Assembly: GCA_963920575.1 (NCBI GenBank)
Contig: OY986969.1
Span: 4,288,001-4,352,000 of the forward strand
DNA from: Narthecium ossifragum
Lineage: Eukaryota; Streptophyta; Magnoliopsida; Dioscoreales; Nartheciaceae
DNA length: 64,000 nt
Reading direction: 5' to 3'
Shown: in pieces, positions 56,113 to 64,000 of the stretch
Layout of the letters: each line of letters starts with the position of its first letter
Numbering within the stretch: the stretch's first letter is position 1
Made by a program: the position numbers and the translations under genes
Notes under the pieces: generated by a model
What the model saw: the letters and a program-made list of their open reading frames with translations, nothing else
Database searches by the model: none
Told to the model about the DNA's origin: nothing

Positions 56113-57135
56113 AAATGCATTTTCATCTTTCTGATTCATTTTAATTTTTTGAAATGCATTTTCATCTTTTAAAATGCATTTTTATCTTTCCAGCATTTTC
56201 ACCTTTTTAACTCCATTTTCATCTTTTAAACTCCATTTTCATCTTTTCAAATCCATTTTCATCTTTTTAAATCCATTTTCATCTTTTTAAATCCATTTTT
56301 ATTTTTTAAAATCCATTTTTATCTTTCCTGTATTTTCATCTTTTTTACTCCATTTTTATCTTTTAAGTTTATTTTTATCTTTTTAACTGCATTTTTATCC
56401 ATTTTACTCAATTTTTATCTTTTTAACTCCAATTTTATCTTTTTAGCTGCAAGTGTTTACGGTTTACTATAATCAGTCCAAAAATGGGAACATATAGATT
56501 GAAGAGAACAATTATGATAAAATTGATTGGTTTACTGTAATCAATAAAGATGAAAATGGATCGTGGGAATAGAAAGATGAAAATGACTCAATGGAATATA
56601 AAGATGAAAATGACTCAAGGGAATAAAAGGATGAAAATGAATGGTTTACTACCATCAACAAAGGTGAAAATGACTCAAGGGAGCAGAAAGATGAAAATGA
56701 CCAAGGGGAATAGAAACATAAAAATAAATGGTATAATTTTATCAACAAAGATAAAAATGACTCGGAACAGAAAAATGAAAATGACTCAAGGGAACAGAAA
56801 GATAAAAATGAATGGTTTACTGTAATCAACAAAGATGAAAATCAATTAAGGGAACAGTCTTTTCAAATGCATTTCATCTTTTTAAATGTATTTTCATCTT
56901 TGTAAATTCATTTTCATCTTCATAAATGTATTTTCATCTTTTTAAATGCATTTTTATCGTTTCTGCATATTCATCTTTTTAACTTCATTTTCATATTTTT
57001 AACTTTTTTATCTTTTTAACTCTATTTTTATCTTTTAAATGCATTTACATCTTTTTTAATGCATGTTCATCTTTCTAAATGCATTTCTATTTTTTGAAAT
57101 GCATTTTTATCTTTCTCGCATTTTCATCTTTTTAA
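56113..57135. repeat. CATTTTCATCTTTTTAA minisatellite in alternating orientation
   Basis: Three blocks: 56113-56450 reads CATTTTCATCTTTT; 56545-56845 reads the reverse complement AAAGATGAAAATG within units containing ACTCAAGGGAA; 56865-57135 reads CATTTTCATC again. Units are 16-20 bp and imperfect. Confidence 0.85.
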
Positions 57136-57159
57136 CTCTTCAAATCACAACTTAAATGC

Positions 57160-58040
57160 TCAATTGGTTGTGATTCGCTATCAAGGGTCTCAAATTAACG
57201 AATTCCCTTCTCATATTTTATTTTCATATTTTTTTCTCATGTTTTCCGAATTTTTCTTGGTTTTTCCTAAAACAACTTCGGATTTTTGCCTAATTTTCCC
57301 AATTTTTCTATTGATTTCTCTCTCTTCTTCAGCCGACTTGGCTCAGCTCAGCTCACCCACAAGCCCGGACTTCATCATCCCGGCTTGTTTGCCGCTTAGA
57401 TCAGCTCGATCCCGAGCCGCTCCGGTCATCTTGCCATCTGTCATCCATCCGCCATCGAACCACCCTCAAATCACCTGATAGTAGAGGAAAATTCATAGGG
57501 GTGTGTCGGTAACTGTCCAATGGCGGTGGATAGACGAAGTGAGCTTCCAACCGACGGATTGAAGATGGTCGGATAGGTGGTTTCGTCGGAGTTTGAAGCC
57601 GATGATCTCTGCGGCAAGGAAAGGATTTGATAGTGGCGGAAGCTTCGTGGTAGCCGGATGAAGGTTCTGGAGGTATTAATGGGTGATCAGAGGCACAGGA
57701 TGAGGAGATTGGAGACGGCCGGCGGAAGCGGAGGGGCTCACCGGCGTCCGAGGAGAGGGTTCCGCGGGAAGAGAAGATCGTGGATGAAGAGTTAAGAGGA
57801 CGGCAGAGGTTTTGGTAGTAGTTTGGAGGGCTGGGGGAGACTGGAGAGATGGCGGCGATGGATGGCTCAGGGTGAGCTGCTGGAAGCCAGGTGGAGCCGA
57901 GAAGATAAGTCCATGACTCGCTGGTGAGCTGCGAAGAGAAGGAGAGAGAAAAACTCGGGAGAAAAATAAGTAAATTATGGAAAAATGAAAAAAAAAAAAC
58001 GGAAACAAATCATGGAAAAATCCTAAAAATTAAAGAAAAT
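57160..58040 (-). other. 3' non-coding tail of the second non-autonomous gypsy-type element
   Basis: 57480-58040 resembles 48190-48690 (GATGGTCGGA...GGTAGCCGGA...GTTCTGGAGGT). 57180-57480 appears as the opposite strand of a similar pyrimidine-rich start, so a small inversion may be present. Long frames here are low complexity. Confidence 0.5.
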
Positions 58041-58041
58041 C

Positions 58042-59285
58042 CTAAGAACTCAGGAAAAATCCTAAAACTTTAGGAGTCCGATGGTTCCATATGAAAAAAT
58101 ACATGGCCCAGATCATGGTGAAGGTATGCAGACATGATTCATCAAAGAATAAAAAGTTCTTACCAAACAAAATATGCATAAAACTGGAAATTTTGATACG
58201 ATTTTTGATGAAGGAACGATAGGAATTGGCATGGTCTTCACTCATAATAAGGTTTTCCTCCTCACAACGTTCAACTAATGGGGATGATATTAAAGGTAGA
58301 ATCTCAAATTGAGGCTCTAGACAAGAAATATTGCTAACATCCTCATCCTCATTATGTTTATCACTAATATGCACATCTTCATCATTCAATTTATCATGTA
58401 GAAGTTCAACTTGAGTTTTGTGACATGGGGTCTTACTAATATGCTCATCCTCATTATGATAATTGTAAATAGACATATTATCATCATTAAACTCATCATG
58501 AACAACCGACAATTTAGCATAACAACTCTCATCACCACTATCATCAAGAAGACTTACTTCATAAGAATGACCGAAATACATGTAAGGCCCAGAATGTAAA
58601 ACCGGGTAGCATCCATCAATTTTATTTTCAGCAGTCAGCAAAACATTATCAATAGCATCATGAATTGGCAAAGCATTACAAGCATTATAGAATGCATCCA
58701 CATCATTAGAAAGATAAACTTCACCAACATTGTCATCACAAACAACAAGAACAAAACTATTTGCATAATCCGCATTCTCATAATATAAACTTCACCAACA
58801 TTGTCATCACAAACAACAAGAACAAAACTATTTGCATAATCCGCATTCTCATAATATAAATCAACATTGTGGGCTAGTTGTTCTATTTGTGTCTCTATTT
58901 TCTTAATTGATTGATCATTAGAGTTAACATTGTATCTTATCAAAGTCATTTCACTCTGAAGCTTAGTTTTCTTATCAACAATTGCACTCATGAGTTTGTT
59001 CAAAGTCGGGTTAGAGGGTAGTTGTGGAGGATTTTGCAGTTCAAAACTAGGTTCAAAATTTTGGGCCAGTGTTTCTATACTCCATGGTCGAACGTTAAGA
59101 GGTTGATAACCTTCAAATTGTCAATCAGGGTTTGTATGATTTCTAAAATTTGAATTATAGGGATATGAATGTGAATTATATGCCGGATTTGAGAAACCAT
59201 ATATGTCATTATTGTAAGCGGGTCCATAACCAGAAGACAAATCGTCATTCGACATGGCACCCGGTTGCAAATAAGAATTAGCCAT
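58042..59285 (-). pseudogene. Second copy of the unknown Asp-rich ORF, broken
   Basis: Starts MANSYLQPGAMSNDDLSSGY at 59285, like the 50735 ORF. A TGA stop follows near 59125, then a frame carrying a helix (NSNDQSIKKIETQIEQLAHN), then a frame change caused by a 71-bp tandem duplication. The tail has FEILPLISSPLVERC and one repeat (CLHTFTMIWAMYFFIWNHRT-PK). It is shorter than the first copy: one repeat instead of three and a smaller Asp-rich part. The function is unknown. Confidence 0.78.
58714..58855. repeat. Perfect 71-bp tandem duplication
   Basis: Two identical adjacent copies of the unit containing CTTCACCAACATTGTCATCA, period 71 bp (for example 58719 and 58790). As 71 is not a multiple of three, it shifts the frame of the ORF. 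Confidence 0.93.
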
Positions 59286-59699
59286 GCATGCAAAAAAATA
59301 AATTAGTTAATCGTCGAATTCCCTAGCAAAAAAATAAAAACAAGACCACATACCAAAAAAATAAAAAGAAAACAAAAGATTCGGAGGAGAGGACAAAATC
59401 CGGAAAATAATGATCGAAATGAAAAATTTTGAATTTAGAAAACTTACATGACTGTGCAGTTCCGATCGGTCTGTTTGGGGTCCAATCTTTCGCTCCAGGC
59501 CGCGGGTGAGATGCTTCCTTCAAGAAAAATCCGTTCCAATGCTGCAAAAATTCCAAAAACATTGTAAAAAAAGTACTTAAAAGTGTAAAATAAAGAAAGG
59601 AAAAAATAAGAATGATAAAAACCTAACTAAGCAAAGAAAACGAGTTAAGAGAAAATCAATTAGTTAATCGTCGAATTCCCTAGCAACAACGTCAAAAAT

Positions 59700-60006
59700 T
59701 GATCGCTCGCGAGCGTGTCGTTAAAACGTTGCAAACTAAATCAAATATTAAATTTATAATCCTTATTCAATCAATACACTACTATGCAGAATAGCGGTGT
59801 AGTCAGGAGTCGATCCACAGGGAAAATGTTGATAACTGAAATCAATTCTCTCAACATTATGTATTATATGACTACATGCTCATATGAATCCCTAAAAGAA
59901 AGTTGATATTCCCAACGACATAACCTATCTTTTTTTGGCAAAGATTGTCTTTGGTCCTACGATTACATTAAATTATATTACTCCTAATGACCTTGGCACA
60001 ACCTAT
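59700..60006 (-). repeat. 5' LTR of the second non-autonomous gypsy-type element, left part
   Basis: Plus strand starts TGATCGCTCGCGAGCG, matching the reverse of the solo LTR at 15569-17010 (ends GAGCGATCA). A degenerate primer site (59674-59694) precedes it. The LTR is interrupted at 60006 by another LTR and resumes at 63975 to the window end. Confidence 0.82.
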
Positions 60007-63000
60007 TGATAGAGCTTGAAAAGTGTCGTGGCTTAACAAGTCTAACCAAAATTACTATAATTTCCGGTGCTCTACTTTAACTACTAAGGAACTAGTAGAT
60101 AGCGGAGAGTCCGAGTCGAATCCACAGGGACTAAGGTGATTGAGATTGAACGCTTAGCAAGTCTCCTACCAATGAGTTGGGAAAAGATTACGGTTTGATA
60201 TTAAACTAAATTTATACTAAAGGGTTTATGAATACGAGAGAAGAGACCACATGATTCTTAATCAATAACCAAGGTTCTATCAGGTCTTCCTAAGATCAGG
60301 GCACGTTAAGCACAATGAATGGCTTTGTCGCGCCCCGACCGCGGAAGCCCAATCGGGCCAGGTGACGCGAACCGGAACCTAACTAAATGCGGAAATAATG
60401 GCGAGGGGTTCCCCCCCAACTTACTGGTTTCATTAAACAGTTCAAAAGCACCCCTGAATATTACAACAAATTTAAAATCTCAACAGATATAATATAATAA
60501 TCTAACACCTCAAAGGGGTTACAACAGTTTATACATCATACTCCCGTAGGAGACTAACTATAACAAAAGTGTAGAAAGTGATCACCGATCCTCAGAACCT
60601 GCCAGACGCCGCCGCGCCACCAAACACTTGCCCGGTAGGGGCTACTGAAGAAGGCTGGCGCCTGCACCTGCAAAACGCAGCCCGGGTAGGAGTGATCATA
60701 AAGCTCAGTAGGGTTCTACACTACGTCACACAGAAGGAAGGGGGAACGCAACAGTGTCGCCCTCAAGTAAGACCTGGGTGTACACAGGGGCCCCATAACC
60801 CCACCACGTGTCCCTGAGGCCCACGACCATGGTCTTCCAGCCGAGCTGGTCACATGTCTGGTCACACTCAGTAGCAGGAAACAACACTGCTGGTCCACAA
60901 GCAGGGAACGGCACTGCAGGCGGGAAAAAGCACCGCTAAGTAGTCAACCTCTCTACTCAAGGGTCAACACAGTGAAACACGGGCTACACCTCAGCATCCG
61001 ACTCAAGGCCGACACGACCTCTATAATCATCAAGCAACATGTGTACCAGTCATCTAAGCCTATCATCAAGTTTGACTGGACACCACAATTCGAACCGAGT
61101 CCTAACTACCCAACCCCGGTCCTAGGGCTAAATCCGAGCTTCCAACCTCGGGACGATGATCCACAAATCACCCACGCCCTATCCTTATGCAACTAATGCA
61201 CAACAGAGGATGCATGCTATGAACATACACAAGCAAGAGAAATAGGCATGCAACAGTATGACAAGGCAGCATATAAGTCCAACTGGATCGCTGCAGCGGT
61301 ACTACCAACCGCTGTCAGCCGATCCGCAGCAGGTTCCGGCATTACGACGGTAATATGACCGTCAACCGCGGACTCCTGCAACGGGAAGAAACCCCGAAAA
61401 CTTCAATGAACAGTAAAAATATAATATTATAATCCAAGCTTATAATATTATATTCAAAACACCAAAACATTCTCTACAAGCAGCCAGTTGACCCCGTCGA
61501 TCCGACGTCCAAACGACGTCGGATTCAAGATCCAACTTAGACTCCAGTAGATCTATATTCCAGGATCAACATATCCAACATCCATAAACATCCAACGGCT
61601 AGATTAACGGGAAAACACTAATCAAAACCGCTAATCAAAATAACTCACCAAGTATAGTCTGATCGATCGGACTCGCAAGTCCGATCGATCCAACTCTAAC
61701 CTACCAAGTATTTCTGCAACGCAGCCCTCCAGTGCAAAAATCATAACAATTCGTAGGAAAATCAAAAAAATATGAAATCAATTGGGTTTGAGAGTAGATT
61801 CAAATATCTACAACTCTTATGCTCATAACTACCCAAGATAATACATGTAGCGATCGGAAAACGCGCCGCAAGCCGGCTGTTCTTCAAGAACGGCAAAAAC
61901 CGGAAAATTCGAGATTAATCATGTATAAATCCTACTAAAAACTCAACCAAAGATCATGAAACTTAAACCATAAATTATACTAGGCAACATGTATCCAACA
62001 ACACAATTTCATCAAGATCTAACGGCTAGATTAAAAGAAACCCATTAAATACTCTCGTAGGTAGAAAAACCTACCGAGACCGCTAATTCCTTGGTTGATT
62101 GCTCGCTAACCAGCTGCTAACCAAGCTCCAACCCACGTCAGTGATCGTCCTCACGTCGCCACGATTCCAACGAACCTTCAAGCTCCCAAAATGGTGGTCG
62201 GAGGAGGGAGAACGACGAAGAGCAAGGGGGTTGCCGGGAGAAAATAGAGCAAGCAGAGCTTGCGGGGAGAAGAAAGAAAGAAGGAAGAAGAAGAGAAGGA
62301 AGAAGAGAAGGAGAAAGAAGGGGAAGGTGGGGAAAAAGGGGAAAAAGGGGAGGAGAGGTCCTCTCTTCTCCTGACAATGGAGGACGACGGAAGCTCAACT
62401 GCCCAACTGCTCTAACTAAGAGGGATCGATCCAAGACACCACCTCGATCGATCCCACACACCAAGTCGGATCGATCCGAGACAGGCTGGATCGATCCAAA
62501 ACACTTGGATCGATCCGACGGGTCAAAAACCCACCGACTCGCTCACGAGTCCAATCGCTCAAGGGCCGTAAGCTGCCCAAAAGCAAGCTTCAGCGCGCCC
62601 GAGCTGGGATCTTCTGATCCCGGGTCCACCTAATCATTCTAATCAAGCACTAACACAAACAAGGTCAGTGTGTGCATACGCGGGTGTGAAACAAACCAAC
62701 AAGGCGCAATTTACCAAATTGCCCTTGCGGTCTACAACGAGCCACAGGGGTAGAGGGACCGGTCCTGTGCCTCACAGGCTTGCCTAATAGTTGATAAGTG
62801 AATGGCTAGTTCTCTTTATCACTCAATAAGTTCTGGTTAGGATTCTTGTTGACAAGAACAATTACCTAGAAAAATTCAGTGACCGAATGATTAGTTACGT
62901 TCACTTCTAATGAACCCTCTTATCAGGATGAATTCATCGCAAGTAATAGTACGGATATGGATTTAGGTGTAAGACCAAGATGGGTTAGCATTTTGATGGC

Positions 63001-63969
63001 CAAATCTACAAAGGTAGGATGTATGGAGGATTAGAGATAGAACGTAGTGGTTCTAGCACTATACAATCCTTAATCACGAAGAAGATATCATCCGAGATAC
63101 CATGGGACTAGCATGATACTCCTAATAGACGAATCCAATCCAAGCTCTAGCATACACAAGCTCTGGAATCAAGTGCAAACAAGACCAATCCACACATCCA
63201 GCAAGAAATCGGCACCAAGGTGTAAGAGAAATAGAAATCAATCCATATAAGCCAATCAATGATGTATACAAGCCCTAAATCTAAGAAATCCCTAATAGAA
63301 ACCCTAGTTACATCATAAGAATCCCATGGCTAGGGTTTTAGCTACTCATCTTTAGGGGTCGATCCATAGATGAAAGTCGATGAACTCCTTCCGCCATGGA
63401 TCTCCTCCAAAGAATCTTCAAAGAAAAGTTCCAAAGAAGGACATGAAAACTCTCCCCAAAAAGGTCCAGGAAAAGCCCCCCAAAATCCCTAAAAACTGAC
63501 TATTTATAGCCTAGGAAAACATCCTTCCACTGATTAGATCTCAACCATTGATCTTCCTTTCTGGTCGCAAAGGATCGATCCTTCCAAGGAGTAGGATCGA
63601 TCCTACTATCTTCAATTGCTTGTGACGTCTCGCGAAGGATCGATCCTACTAGTTGAGTAGGATCGATCTTTCAACTGTTGTCTTGCTACGTCCCGTGGAG
63701 GATCGATCCTTCCCTTAAAGGAAGATCGATCCTATTATATTTGTTCTTTGTCCAGTTCCTGGTCGAGTAGGATCGATCCCTTCAATAGAGGAAGATCGAT
63801 CATTCATGTCAGAATTGCCTGAATATACTTCTTTTAGCTCCAAAGTTGATCTAACTCATAATATGATCTGTTATACCTGAAATGGAATAAAAGTAGTCAG
63901 TGAAGCATTGCTCGGAGACCAACAAAGCCAAATTACAAGGGTGTTTTGTGCACTTTTCAAGTCTTATCA
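60007..63969 (-). repeat. Solo LTR of the 51055-type family, with nested LTR
   Basis: Starts TGATAGAGCTTGAAAAGTG and ends GTCTTATCA; perfect TSD CCTAT (60002-60006, 63970-63974). Without the nested insert it is about 1.5 kb. Paired GATCGATC sites lie at 63573/63595, 63638/63661, 63701/63724 and 63771/63794 (22-23 bp within pairs). The minus-strand TATA box CTATAAATAG is at 63500-63509, 63 bp from the nearest site. Confidence 0.9.
60326..62776. repeat. Tekay/Del-like solo LTR, copy 3, nested in the solo LTR
   Basis: 2451 bp, starting TGTCGCGCCCCGACC and ending CCTCACA; perfect TSD GGCTT (60321-60325, 62777-62781). Five GATCGATC sites lie at 62424, 62446, 62469, 62489 and 62508. Another GATCGATCGG pair lies near 61660-61690. 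It is the youngest insertion of the nest. Confidence 0.9.
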
Positions 63970-63974
63970 CCTAT

Positions 63975-64000
63975 CTTCGCGTAGCAAAACTTATCTCAAA
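63975..64000 (-). repeat. Right part of the interrupted outer LTR, cut by the window end
   Basis: After TSD CCTAT the sequence continues the outer LTR (compare the reverse of about 16500-16530). Confidence 0.6.

Overview
This is a nuclear genome window from a flowering plant. The GC-rich, mostly intronless DUF506 genes and the mix of transposon families would fit a monocot, but the sequence does not fix the species. About 85% is transposable-element sequence. The only intact host genes I can support are three paralogous DUF506 (PDDEXK_6) genes at about 27.0, 29.6 and 39.4 kb.

Layout. 1-12914: a minus-strand Ty3/gypsy element of the Tat type (5' LTR, primer site, gag, protease, pol with two RNase H domains). 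A five-exon plant-mobile-domain (PMD) gene lies antisense near its 3' side, and the 3' LTR is outside the window. 13454-17333: a decayed hAT transposase (DUF4371/ZMYM1-like), split by a solo LTR with a perfect 5-bp target-site duplication (TSD). 17638-17734: one isolated exon resembling SUF4/ZNF207-type zinc-finger proteins. 18465-25300: a Copia-type element with LTRs and a decayed gag but no pol, carrying a Tekay/Del-like solo LTR. 25.3-41 kb: the gene-bearing island with the three DUF506 genes, MITEs, a MULE-like element and a Harbinger-like element. 41.4-46.3 kb: an LTR fragment, a decayed Copia element and a LINE ORF1 fragment. 46.3-64 kb: two related non-autonomous gypsy-type elements that carry an unrecognised Asp-rich ORF, two more Tekay-like solo LTRs, a hairpin MITE, a minisatellite and a three-level nest of LTRs.

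The points most worth following are these. (1) Arrays of the palindrome GATCGATC, spaced 20-23 bp, occur in LTRs of at least three unrelated retrotransposon families; in three of them the array ends about 60 bp upstream of the TATA box. (2) The unknown ORF of the non-autonomous elements ends in three protein repeats of exactly 62 residues with an MYFFTxxHRPPK signature. (3) An intron-containing PMD gene lies antisense inside a retrotransposon, an arrangement that lets introns survive retrotransposition. (4) All three DUF506 promoters share a block containing a perfect HD-Zip class I site, CAATAATTG.

The host genes are plant-specific regulators of poorly known function. The rest of the window records successive insertions, and many of these can be ordered from TSDs.
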